Assembly (NCBI RefSeq): GCF_018145655.1
Contig: NZ_JAGSSY010000007.1
Span: 1-51,962 of the forward strand
From: Campylobacter anatolicus
GTDB taxonomy: Bacteria > Campylobacterota > Campylobacteria > Campylobacterales > Campylobacteraceae
Length of the DNA: 51,962 bases
Direction of reading: 5' to 3'
The notes below the pieces were generated by a model that worked only from the letters and a program-made list of their open reading frames with translations, was not told where the DNA came from and made no database searches. Both the position numbers and the translations under genes were made by a program. Every line of letters starts with the position of its first letter. Position 1 is the first letter of the stretch. Below, one piece after another: positions 44,387 to 51,962 of this stretch.

Positions 44387-45504
44387 TTAAAACTTTAAAA
44401 GTTTGTCTCTATAATACTCGTATTGTTTATGCCTAGCTGAAATTTCAGCAGGTAAGCCACTTTGTAAATCTGTAGTAAGTTCGCTAAATTTATCTAAAAT
44501 TTCAACTATTTCACGCTGTTTTTCAAGTGGTGGGATGGGGATTTGTAAATTTTCAATTATTTTTTTATCTATAGTAGGCACTCCGCCGACTCGTTTATTT
44601 GATATAAAATAATCTGTTTTTGTATCTAAAAAATAATATATAAATTTAGCAGATAAAATCTCGTTACCAGATATATTAAAGCAACCATCAGAACACCAAA
44701 ATTTATATGATAAAAATTTAACTCCACCTATACCGCCAGTATTTACAACAATAACACTATTAGCTTCTACATTAAAGTCGTTATAATAGCCTAGTATTGT
44801 GTCAGAACTACCATGATAAACTTCAAATTTATAATCATCGCTTAACTCTTTTTCCTCTATTTATGACAACAACTTCCCCTAGCATTTTAAACTCTGCCCC
44901 CCCCCCCTGGGGATTTAGGTGAACCAAAATCTAAAAGAGAATTTCTATAAAACTCATATTGGCGGCGACGTGCTTTTAATTCTGCTTCTAGCTTTGTAAA
45001 CGCGTCAAGAATTTTTACTATTTCGTTTTGAATTTCCATAGGTGGGATGGGGATTTTTGTTTGTTCTATAATTCTATTATAAAGTCTTTGTATTGTTCCA
45101 TCTTGTTCTATTTTCCACGGATTTGTAGAATAAAAATAGTATAAATATTTATTTAAAACTTCGTTTCCATTGTGAGCCAACCATACAATATTTGAATCTT
45201 GATAGTATGATGGGTCACCATTGAAAATAACAGCTTTTCCAATAGTTCCCGAAGCTGAAATTAAAATATCGCCTTTATTTGGATAAGAATATTTATTTTT
45301 ATATTCTATAAATTTTTCTTCTGAAATAAAGGCATCAGCTTCACCGCCAAAAGTTCCTATTTTATAAAATGGAATTCCGATTTTTGGGTTTGTTTCACTT
45401 TTTAAAATACGCTTACACATTGAAATTTTGCCAACTTCACCAAGTGGTTTAAACTCCACTCCATTTGGACATTTCTCTTTTATAAGTTTTTCAATATAAT
45501 TCAT
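44387..45504 (-). pseudogene. hsdS: Broken type I specificity subunit (hsdS) with poly-G tract
   Basis: HsdS recognises DNA through two target-recognition domains. The first domain and conserved helix are intact (45504 down to 44887, 205 aa; MNYIEKLIKEKCPNGVEFKPLGEVGKI, then IPIPPMEIQNEIVKILDAFTKLEAELKARRRQYEFYR). A G11 tract (C11 on the plus strand, 44897-44907) then ends the frame with GGGGRV. One G fewer would open MLGEVVVINRGKR, but a second break near 44846-44860 shifts frame again. The second half (about 44860-44387) is open: ELSDDYKFEVYHG, IPIPPLEKQREIVEILDKFSEL, stop after KLLKF. No hsdM is in the window. Confidence 0.9.
44897..44907 (-). repeat. Homopolymeric G11 tract in hsdS
   Basis: Eleven C on the plus strand (G11 in the sense of hsdS) between the two halves of the gene. 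Poly-G tracts of 8-12 are the standard slipped-strand phase-variation element in Campylobacter. The current length gives an early stop. Confidence 0.93.
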
Positions 45505-45886
45505 CTCTTAATCTCTTTCTTGGCTTTAGGAGATTGAATCTCTTTTATAGGCTATCTTTTTGTTTAATTATCTCAGTTTATAAGTGTCTAAATACTAACT
45601 CCGAGTGCTTTACTGGGCTTATCAGATAGTATAGTAATTTATTAATAAATGCAAGTATAACAAATTCTAAGTTTTAAGGTCAACATAAATATATAAAAAG
45701 TCATATTATTTTATAAAAATCTATAGATTATTTAAAAAATAAGTAAGAATGTTGGCACAAGCAAGATAAAGGTAGTCCACGATAACTTAGCGAGATACAA
45801 ATGGGTACGATTTATATTTTTATTGTATTAAGGTTTTCATTTTGTAACTACATTGCAGATACAATTTGCATTGTGAATAATAAAAT
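45505..45886. other. Gene-free stretch upstream of hsdS
   Basis: 380 nt, AT-rich, no open frame worth calling and no hsdM sequence. It probably marks a deletion joint between the restriction remnant and the TRAP receptor gene. Confidence 0.4.
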
Positions 45887-45911
45887 AAGCCTTATCAAAT
45901 AAATAAGGCTT
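45887..45911 (-). terminator. Terminator after the TRAP receptor gene
   Basis: A perfect 9-bp stem (AAGCCTTAT 45887-45895 with ATAAGGCTT 45903-45911) lies 14 nt past the stop of the minus-strand gene. Confidence 0.8.
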
Positions 45912-45924
45912 TATAAATTTAAAC

Positions 45925-46983
45925 CTATTTTTGCTCTATATTTCCTTTAATGTATGCAAAGTCAGCAGTTTGTGTCCATTCACGACTTATCCTTAAAAAT
46001 TCTCGCTGCGATGTTAATATCTCTTTAAATATTGGATCCTTTGAGCTAAGCTCATCTAACACTTCATTTGTTGCATTTTTAAGAGCAGTTAAAATTTCTG
46101 GTGGAAATGTCGCTATCTTTACGTCTGGATGTTCTTTTGAAATTTTATCAAGATTTTGTGCATTTTTAGCATAAAATTCGTTATAAACATCGTCTGCAAC
46201 GACCATAGCAGCTGCTTGTATGATAGTTTGTATGTCCTTTGGCATACCATCAAAAAGCTTTTTATTTAGATAAAAATTATTTTCACTTGAAGGCTCTTGC
46301 CAACCTGTGTAGTAGTATTTTGCTACTTTTTCAAAGCCAAAATTTATATCTGCTGCTGGATTAACCCATTCAACTGCATCTATCGTCCCCATTTCAAGTG
46401 CCATATATAGCTCACCAATAGGGATTGTGTTGATATTTGCACCAAGTTTTGCCATTATCTCACCGCCAAGCCCTGGTATGCGTATCTTTAATCCCTTTAA
46501 ATCATCGAGTGTTTTTATCTCTTTTTTAAACCATCCGCCCATTTGCATACCAGCATTACCACCGCGAAACGATACGATGTTGTATTGATCAAAAACCTTT
46601 TTTGAAAGCTCTTTGCCACCTCCGTATTCAAACCAAGCATTTTGTTCGGCAGTATTCATACCAAACGGCACTGTCGTAAATAGCATAAGTTTTGCGTCTT
46701 TGCCTTTATAAAAATACCCAGCCGTGTATCCAACGTCATACTGACCACTTTTTACCATATCAAATATCGCAAATTGAGCTTTGTGTTTAGCTGGATAATC
46801 AATCCTGACTTCGACACGTCCGTTGCTCATATTTTCCACAAGATCCTTAAAAAGCTTTGGTGCTTTACCTAAGACTGGCATACTGACATCATAAGTTGTA
46901 GCGAGTTTTAGCTTGTATTTTTCTGCTGCAATAGCCGATATTGCAAGTAGTATGCTTAGTGCAAAAACAGCAAATTTTTTCAT
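45925..46983 (-). CDS. TRAP transporter substrate-binding protein (DctP family)
   Basis: 352-aa periplasmic receptor. The signal peptide is about 1-20, ending in AIAAEKYKL. Family marks are GRVEVRIDYPAKHKAQ near 55-70, LDDLKGLKIRIPGLGGEIMAKLGAN near 159-183, the arginine in KIRIPG that binds carboxylates, and PIGELYMALEMGTIDAVEWVNP near 188-209, close to the TakP/2-oxo-acid branch. TRAP receptors need DctQ and DctM membrane partners; neither is adjacent, so it either works with partners elsewhere or is an orphan. RBS AAAAGGAC precedes the ATG. Confidence 0.9.
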   Translation of the reverse strand: MKKFAVFALSILLAISAIAAEKYKLKLATTYDVSMPVLGKAPKLFKDLVENMSNGRVEVRIDYPAKHKAQFAIFDMVKSGQYDVGYTAGYFYKGKDAKLMLFTTVPFGMNTAEQNAWFEYGGGKELSKKVFDQYNIVSFRGGNAGMQMGGWFKKEIKTLDDLKGLKIRIPGLGGEIMAKLGANINTIPIGELYMALEMGTIDAVEWVNPAADINFGFEKVAKYYYTGWQEPSSENNFYLNKKLFDGMPKDIQTIIQAAAMVVADDVYNEFYAKNAQNLDKISKEHPDVKIATFPPEILTALKNATNEVLDELSSKDPIFKEILTSQREFLRISREWTQTADFAYIKGNIEQK

Positions 46984-47009
46984 ATTTTGTCCTTTTAAAA
47001 ATTTAAATT

Positions 47010-47015
47010 ATTATA
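47010..47015 (-). promoter_or_regulatory. Probable -10 box of the TRAP receptor gene
   Basis: On the minus strand TATAAT (47015 to 47010) lies about 27 nt before the ATG. Confidence 0.5.
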
Positions 47016-47439
47016 TGGCGTATGTATTAAAATTTACACATTTTTTGAAGAAAATGTAGTTAGAATTTGTAAATTTGAGTAAAAAAGTAAAGCTTTTAAA
47101 TTTATTTCCATTCTTTATGCTATAAACGTTGATAGCCACATAACCTTTAATAAATTTTCACATATTTAATATGCTAAATTTCGCAAAGCTTGAGCTTTAT
47201 ACAAGCACGGCTACTTAGTTTTAATTTACATTTGGCGGTATTGAAAATATTTGACACTTAAAGAGCTGATTAAGACAAAAGTGATGAAATTTATTATTCA
47301 CAAAGATATCTTAAGAATTTTAATTAATATAATATTTATAAAAAGATAAAAGTATAATAAATTTAAAAATTTATTAAATTTATCAAATTTAATGTAAATT
47401 TTTATATTATTTCGTTTGTAAAATTAAGTTATTAAGCTA
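47016..47439. other. Divergent intergenic region
   Basis: AT-rich region between the TRAP receptor gene and the fumarase alpha gene. No open frame is supported. It should hold the control sites of both genes. Confidence 0.3.
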
Positions 47440-47445
47440 TATAAT
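47440..47445 (+). promoter_or_regulatory. Probable -10 box of the fumarase alpha gene
   Basis: TATAAT in AGCTATATAATAG, 25 nt before the start codon, followed by a strong Shine-Dalgarno AAGGAGG at 47460-47466. Confidence 0.6.
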
Positions 47446-47470
47446 AGAGAAAATTTTTTAAGGAGGCAGG

Positions 47471-48316
47471 ATGAGAGTAGTTCATTGTGATGAGATCACA
47501 AAAGTTGTAAGCGAACTTTGCAAAAAAGCCTGTTATGTTGTTACGCCTGATATGCGTGCGGCATTTGTAAAGGCTGAAGCAAATGAAAGCTCACCTATTG
47601 GCAAAGACATAATTGGTAAAATTTTGCAAAATGCCGATCTTGCTACAAAAGGCGTAGCACCACTTTGCCAAGATACTGGTATGACAGTAGTGTTTGTACA
47701 AGTTGGTCAAGATGTACATATAGAGGGCGGATACATAGAAGATGCCATAAACGCTGGTGTTGCAGATGGATATGTAGGCGGATACCTACGAAAGTCAGTT
47801 GTTGCTGAGCCACTTTTTGAGCGTAAAAATACTACAAATAACACTCCAGCGGTCATTCACACTCGCATAGTTCCAGGCGATAAGATAAAAATTCTAGTCG
47901 CCCCAAAAGGCTTTGGTAGCGAAAATAAGTCAATTTTAAAAATGCTCGTCCCAGCCGATGGCTTAGAGGGCGTTAAGAAAGTGTTTTTAGAGGCAGTAAA
48001 ACTAGCTGGTCCAAATGCTTGTCCTCCTATGGTTGTGGGTGTAGGTATTGGTGGTACGATGGAGAAGGCGGCACTTTTAGCAAAACAAGCAGCTGTTCGC
48101 CCAGTAGATAGTCGAAATGTAGACGAGAGATACGCAAAGCTTGAAGATGAGTTGCTTGAACTAGCTCGTGCAACAGGAGTTGGGCCTCAAGGCTTGGGTG
48201 GTGATAATACCGCAGTTAAAGTAAATATAGAGTTTTATCCTACCCATATAGCGGGGTTGCCAGTGGCGATAAACATCAACTGTCACGCAGCCAGACATGC
48301 TGATGCACAGATATAG
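47471..48316 (+). CDS. Class I fumarate hydratase / tartrate dehydratase, alpha subunit
   Basis: 281-aa catalytic N-terminal half of the iron-sulfur hydro-lyases (FumA/TtdA type). The three cluster cysteines are visible in PLCQDTGMTVVFVQVG near 61-76, GPNACPPMVVGVGIGGTMEKA near 181-201 and INCHAARHADA near 269-279. It forms an oxygen-sensitive [4Fe-4S] enzyme with the beta subunit encoded downstream and converts fumarate to malate. L-tartrate dehydratase is the alternative. The link to the fumarate reductase at 24-27 kb is metabolic only. Confidence 0.9.
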   Translation: MRVVHCDEITKVVSELCKKACYVVTPDMRAAFVKAEANESSPIGKDIIGKILQNADLATKGVAPLCQDTGMTVVFVQVGQDVHIEGGYIEDAINAGVADGYVGGYLRKSVVAEPLFERKNTTNNTPAVIHTRIVPGDKIKILVAPKGFGSENKSILKMLVPADGLEGVKKVFLEAVKLAGPNACPPMVVGVGIGGTMEKAALLAKQAAVRPVDSRNVDERYAKLEDELLELARATGVGPQGLGGDNTAVKVNIEFYPTHIAGLPVAININCHAARHADAQI

Positions 48317-48499
48317 AGTAAAATTTCTTAGTAAGTTGATTTTAATGAGCAAGGCTATCTCTGATGATTTTTTAAGAAAGCGATAGCTAACTGCAAAATC
48401 TTGTTACCATTTATAGTAGTGTAAACAGAACTTTATCAAGCGATTTGAAATCAGATTTACTTAATAAAATGTATTTTTTATAAATTTAAAAGGACAAAA

Positions 48500-49060
48500 A
48501 TGTCAGAAGTAAAACGTATAACAGCACCATTTGACAAAGATATGGTAAAGAGTCTAAAAGCGGGAGATAACGTGTTAATAACTGGCACCATTATTGCCGC
48601 TCGTGATGCCGCTCACAAGGCACTCACCGAGACCTTGGCTCGTGGAGAGAAGTTGCCGGTTAATCTAGCTGGCGAGACTATATACTACCTTGGACCAAGC
48701 CCAGCAAAGCCAGGTCAAGCCATCGGAGCTGCAGGTCCAACGACAAGCGGTAGGATGGATAAATACACCCCAACTATGATAAACGAAGTTGGCATAAACG
48801 GTATGATCGGCAAGGGTTACCGCTCAGAAGCAGTCGTGGAGGCGATGAAAAAGTCAGGTTGCGTATATATGGTAGCCATCGGCGGTGCAGGAGCTTTAAT
48901 AAGCCAAAGTATTAAAAGATACGAAGTTTTGGCCTACCCTGAGCTAGGTCCTGAGGCAGTCGCACGGCTTTGGGTGGAAGACTTCCCTGCTATAGTTGCT
49001 ATAGACAGTGATGGCAACGACTTTTATAAGGTTGGACAAGAACCGTATAAGAAAATTTAA
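48500..49060 (+). CDS. Class I fumarate hydratase / tartrate dehydratase, beta subunit
   Basis: 186-aa C-terminal half of the class I hydro-lyase (FumA C-terminal/TtdB domain). It has GDNVLITGTIIAARDAAHKAL near 22-42, YLGPSPAKPGQAIGAAGPTTSGRMDKYTP near 66-94, GMIGKGYRSE near 102 and AIGGAGALISQSIKRYEVLAYPELGPEAVARLWVEDFPAIVAIDSDGND. It starts after a 183-nt spacer from the alpha gene, with AAAAGGAC as RBS; such a gap is longer than usual for this pair. Its stop overlaps the convergent hypothetical gene by 4 nt. Confidence 0.9.
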   Translation: MSEVKRITAPFDKDMVKSLKAGDNVLITGTIIAARDAAHKALTETLARGEKLPVNLAGETIYYLGPSPAKPGQAIGAAGPTTSGRMDKYTPTMINEVGINGMIGKGYRSEAVVEAMKKSGCVYMVAIGGAGALISQSIKRYEVLAYPELGPEAVARLWVEDFPAIVAIDSDGNDFYKVGQEPYKKI

Positions 49061-49530
49061 TAATATCCCAAACAAAGCGTGTCAGTTATCTTGATACGCT
49101 TTTCAAATGGTGTAGGGGAGAAGTATTTGCATTTTTCTATGTATATGCGGTAGGAGTATTCAAGCCCCAAATCATCATAAAATTTCTTTAAATTTATAAA
49201 CTTTATACCGCAAATTTCATGAAGTTCTACTATATTATAAATTTTTGAGCCATTTTTAGACACAAGATGTGATGGGGCAAGTCCGGTAAATGAGCAAAAT
49301 GTGCTAGTTAAAACTAGTCCATTTAAGCTAGTGCAAGAGTTTGCTATATCTTTATATTTGCTTGGTATTGTTTTTGTGTTTAAAAATACAACACGTGAGT
49401 TCTCAAATTTAGCGTATATTATGTTTTTCCAAAATAGATAGGCATTGCTCGATATTTTAGCGTTTTTAGCGAACTCACAGCCTAGTATATAATCATCTAA
49501 AAATTCATTAGGTGCTAGTGTTAGTTTCAA
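49057..49530 (-). CDS. Hypothetical protein
   Basis: 157-aa protein, no signal peptide or membrane segment. It starts MKLTLAPNEFLDDYILGCEFAKNAK and has NSRVVFLNTKTIPSKYKD, FCSFTGLAPSHLVSKNG and YRIYIEKCKYFSPTPFEKRI. I recognise no family. It is convergent with the fumarase beta gene, overlapping by 4 nt with no terminator between, so each gene may be affected by read-through from the other. Confidence 0.65.
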   Translation of the reverse strand: MKLTLAPNEFLDDYILGCEFAKNAKISSNAYLFWKNIIYAKFENSRVVFLNTKTIPSKYKDIANSCTSLNGLVLTSTFCSFTGLAPSHLVSKNGSKIYNIVELHEICGIKFINLKKFYDDLGLEYSYRIYIEKCKYFSPTPFEKRIKITDTLCLGYY

Positions 49531-50041
49531 ATTTTAGCTTTCAGGAGATTATTTTTATAAAATTATATCAAAATTTATAAATATTTTTAAAGTCTTTTTG
49601 ATTTAACATATATTTAAAATTTTTAATAGGTATAATCTTTAATAAATATAATATTAAAATAATACTAAAGTATGAAATTCGAGAAATTTAAGTTATTTTA
49701 TAATTTTAGCTCTGGCTTATACTCAAGTACATTTTTACCTATACAAGAATACATTTAGAAATAGGCAAGTAGTAGCATTTAGCTCATAGCAAACGGAAGA
49801 TATTGTTTTGATATATTAAGAATGTGTAAAGAGATACTAAAATCTCGCTTGATTTTAAATTAAATTCTACTAATGAGTACGAATCCAAAAATACTTTAAA
49901 AGCTAGGCGTAGCAGGAGAGATTAGCCTTGATAGTAAGGCATTAAATATACTCTTAAGTGTCGGCAAAAGATTTTAAAGAAATTTTAAATTTTATTAAAA
50001 AATAAAAGCTATAATAACCTAAATTTTAATAAGGATACAAA
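49531..50041. other. Gene-free stretch before ridA
   Basis: 510 nt without a supported gene. A decayed-looking frame near 49895-49975 reads GVAGEISLDSKALNILLSVGKRF then stop; it has protein-like composition but I do not recognise it. The ridA RBS (AAGGA) lies at the right end. Confidence 0.4.
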
Positions 50042-50422
50042 ATGAGAAAAGTAATCTCAACAAAAGACGCACCACAAGCGATCGGTCCATACTCACAAGC
50101 GATCGTAGCCAATGGCTTTTTGTTTGTCTCAGGACAACTTGGAGTTACTGCGACAGGAGAGTTTGCTGGTGAGAGTGTAGAGGCTCAGGCTAGACAATCT
50201 CTTTTAAATTTAAAGGCGATTTTAAGTGAAGCTGGGGCGAGCTTTAGCGATGTAGTAAAAACCACGATATTTTTAGCTGATATCGCAGACTTTGTAAAGG
50301 TAAATGAAATTTATGCGAGTTTTTTTACTCAGCCTTTCCCTGCACGTAGCACAATAGCAGTAAAAACTCTGCCTAAAAACGCTCTTGTAGAGATAGAACT
50401 TATCGCAACTATAAAGGTATAA
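50042..50422 (+). CDS. ridA: RidA family enamine/imine deaminase
   Basis: 126-aa RidA (YjgF/YER057c/UK114). It breaks down reactive 2-aminoacrylate formed by PLP enzymes. Family marks are APQAIGPYSQAIVANGFLFVSGQLG (10-34), the active-site arginine in FPARSTIAVKTLPKNALVEIE near 100-120, and EAGASFSDVVKTTIFLADI. RBS AAGGA is 7 nt before the ATG. The DUF945-like gene follows 2 nt after the stop. Confidence 0.95.
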   Translation: MRKVISTKDAPQAIGPYSQAIVANGFLFVSGQLGVTATGEFAGESVEAQARQSLLNLKAILSEAGASFSDVVKTTIFLADIADFVKVNEIYASFFTQPFPARSTIAVKTLPKNALVEIELIATIKV

Positions 50423-50424
50423 AT

Positions 50425-51753
50425 GTGAAAAAAATTTTATATATCATAGCTATTTTAGTGGTTGGATTTGGCGGATTTGTATTTTATCTGCAAGATTATG
50501 TTAAGTCAAAATACGATGAATACACGCTAAATTTGCAGAATATAAGCTTTAATAACGGTCTTTCAATCGACTTAAAGCAAAAAAGCTATAAAAAGGGTCT
50601 GTTTGATGCAAGGGGCGTTATTGGCGGATATGTAAAGATAGCTAATGAGGTTGTAGAAGTTGAGGTTATAAGTGATATAAAATATGGATTAAATGTCTTA
50701 AGTGGTGCTATTGATATAAATAATGCGGTGAAAATTTTGACTGATAAGGAGAGTGTTGTAAGGATATTTGGCACGGATACGCCTCTTAGCATAAATAGTA
50801 AAATTTATGCTGATGAGAGTGCAGATGTAGTGGCTAAGCTAGTAGCGATAAACTACCATAACCACAATAGTATAAAGTCTGATCCAATAACAATCTTTGT
50901 AAATGCAAAAAAAGATGGTTTTAAAAGCTATGAACTTGATATGCCAAGCTTTAGCTTAAAAAACGATGGTAATGAGCTTAGTTTGCAGGGCTTAAAATTT
51001 GACTCAAAGCTTGATGATTACATTAAATTTAAAGATTATATTTTATACAAAATGCCTATAGAAAAAGAGAACTCAAGTTTTGTGATTGACAAATTTATAG
51101 TCAAATCACAAGGTGAAGAGAGCATAGATCTACAGATAAATGATATGACGGCTTGGGGCGAGAGTAGATATAAAGGCGAAAAAGTAGATATGGATATTGG
51201 TTACAAGATTGCAAATATTAAACTTGACTCGCAAGATATTATTAAAAATTTAGATGTAGAACTAAGTGCGGAAGGTTTTAACTTTGTTGCATATGTAAAG
51301 CATTTTAACATATTTGATAATATGACAAATACGCTTGATATTAGTGATGAGATGTTGTTAAAATCGCAGCAAGCAGTACTTGAGCTACTAAGTGGTGCTA
51401 AGATAAATCTAAAAAAACTAAGCTTAGCAAATCCAAAAGATAGGGTGGTTGATTTTAAATTTAATCTAAAATTTCCAGATATAAATACAAAAGATTTTGA
51501 AAGTATTATGGCATTATATTATGGCGTTGACTTTGATGGTGAGCTTAAAACGAAAGGTAGCTTTACTGAGTTTATAAGAGATTATAATCTGCCTGATACG
51601 AGCACAGTCTTTGTCGTAGCAATGCTTGAAGAGCAGTTAAAACTTAAAAACGGCGAGAATAGTTTGCTTAAATTTAAATATGATAAGAATAATATGGATA
51701 TTATAATTAATGATGATATAAAACTTTCTAGCTTGATGGGCTCTGGGTTTTAA
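50425..51753 (+). CDS. DUF945 (YdgA-like) protein
   Basis: 442-aa protein with an N-terminal membrane anchor (about 4-22) and a large periplasmic beta-rich part, the layout of DUF945/YdgA. It starts at GTG 50425, 2 nt after ridA; no other start fits. Visible are LQNISFNNGLSIDLKQKSYKKGLFDARG near 40-67 and SLQGLKFDSKLDD near 190, a repeated pattern of antiparallel strands. The C terminus is intact, ending just before a terminator. Function unknown; an envelope role is inferred from the anchor. Confidence 0.8.
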   Translation: MKKILYIIAILVVGFGGFVFYLQDYVKSKYDEYTLNLQNISFNNGLSIDLKQKSYKKGLFDARGVIGGYVKIANEVVEVEVISDIKYGLNVLSGAIDINNAVKILTDKESVVRIFGTDTPLSINSKIYADESADVVAKLVAINYHNHNSIKSDPITIFVNAKKDGFKSYELDMPSFSLKNDGNELSLQGLKFDSKLDDYIKFKDYILYKMPIEKENSSFVIDKFIVKSQGEESIDLQINDMTAWGESRYKGEKVDMDIGYKIANIKLDSQDIIKNLDVELSAEGFNFVAYVKHFNIFDNMTNTLDISDEMLLKSQQAVLELLSGAKINLKKLSLANPKDRVVDFKFNLKFPDINTKDFESIMALYYGVDFDGELKTKGSFTEFIRDYNLPDTSTVFVVAMLEEQLKLKNGENSLLKFKYDKNNMDIIINDDIKLSSLMGSGF

Positions 51754-51758
51754 ATTCT

Positions 51759-51794
51759 AAGAAAATCTCTAATAAATTCATTAGAGATTTTCTT
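51759..51794 (+). terminator. Terminator after the DUF945-like gene
   Basis: A perfect 15-bp stem (51759-51773 with 51780-51794, AAGAAAATCTCTAAT arm) has a 6-nt loop and is followed by TTT. It lies 5 nt after the stop. Confidence 0.88.
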
Positions 51795-51863
51795 TTTCTT
51801 GGAAAAATTTTATATTTTTTAAAAAACTCTATTTATTTCAACATACTTTAAGCTTCCCTTGTA

Positions 51864-51947
51864 TATAATTCCAGCTCACGAATTAAGAAACCACCTTTAA
51901 CTTACATGTTAATAAAGCCTTTTCTTTATTTATCGTTGTTCTTTAAC
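51864..51947 (+). promoter_or_regulatory. Probable rRNA operon promoter and boxA leader
   Basis: An extended -10 (TATAAT 51864-51869 with TTG just ahead) is followed about 70 nt later by TGTTCTTTAAC (51937-51947). This matches the boxA antitermination element of rRNA leaders (E. coli TGCTCTTTAACA) at 10 of the 11 positions shown. No gene lies between 51795 and the window end. I infer that a 16S rRNA gene starts shortly past 51962. Confidence 0.5.
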
Positions 51948-51962
51948 TTAACAATGTTAAAC

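Noticed and set aside
1-51962. CRISPR arrays, complete tRNA or rRNA genes, intact insertion sequences
   Set aside because: I looked for regularly spaced repeats, cloverleaf-like segments and transposase motifs and saw none; weak ones could have been missed by eye.

Overview
The window looks like chromosomal DNA of a Campylobacter species outside the C. jejuni/C. coli pair, most likely near the C. fetus / C. hyointestinalis / C. concisus side of the genus. The evidence is the strong AT bias with AAATTTAAA-rich spacers, a Tat-exported MfrABE-type methylmenaquinol:fumarate reductase, a Nik/Opp-type nickel importer with a lipoprotein receptor, a HugZ/Chu-type haem cluster, a split class I fumarase and a poly-G tract inside a restriction gene. 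The species call is inference; nothing here fixes it.

Layout. 1-0.25 kb: broken phage-tail-like remnant. 0.4-5.8 kb (minus): five-gene nickel/peptide-type ABC importer plus a GNAT acetyltransferase. 6.2-8.5 kb: thrS-infC and a strong terminator. 8.7-9.8 kb: decayed nhaA antiporter gene on the minus strand, cut off at a ~110-bp dispersed repeat. 10.0-13.2 kb: proB-proA-proC. 13.6-15.4 kb: three lipoprotein genes (CsgG-like, DUF4810-like, DUF799-like). 15.8-16.8 kb: DUF4299-like gene with a displaced start. 16.9-18.3 kb (minus): biotin carboxylase, probably the pyruvate carboxylase A subunit. 18.4-21.2 kb: dead hsdR. 21.6-23.6 kb: moaC, a DUF493 gene and a coiled-coil protein gene. 23.9-27.6 kb: mfrA-mfrB-mfrE. 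27.6-30.9 kb: mobile-element relic (integrase scrap, broken membrane-protein gene, 701-aa Ser/Asn-rich protein, 50-aa membrane peptide, second copy of the repeat). 31.4-33.7 kb (minus): SbmA/BacA-like transporter, M48 lipoprotein peptidase and GNAT enzyme, translationally coupled. 33.9-39.6 kb: DUF411 protein, then an iron-regulated haem cluster. 39.7-40.3 kb: tail of a type IIG restriction enzyme. 40.3-43.2 kb: NSS-family sodium symporter and a CNNM/CorC protein. 43.5-45.5 kb (minus): decayed zeta-toxin module and a broken hsdS with a G11 tract. 45.9-47.0 kb: lone TRAP-type binding protein. 47.5-49.1 kb: split fumarase/tartrate dehydratase. 50.0-51.8 kb: ridA and a DUF945-like gene. The right edge has a strong promoter and a boxA-like motif that look like the leader of an rRNA operon just outside.

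How the parts fit. The core genes describe a microaerobic or anaerobic respirer that exports a fumarate reductase, makes C4 acids through a carboxylase and a fumarase, makes proline and imports nickel. The haem cluster pairs a HugZ-type (oxygen-using) haem oxygenase with a radical-SAM, HutW-like enzyme and a flavodoxin-like protein. That could allow iron release from haem with or without oxygen. The accessory DNA is mostly decaying: hsdR, hsdS, a type IIG enzyme, a zeta-toxin operon, an nhaA gene and phage pieces are all broken. I found no convincing new defence system. The points most worth a second look are the haem cluster, the repeat at the nhaA break point, the 701-aa orphan protein and the poly-G hsdS.
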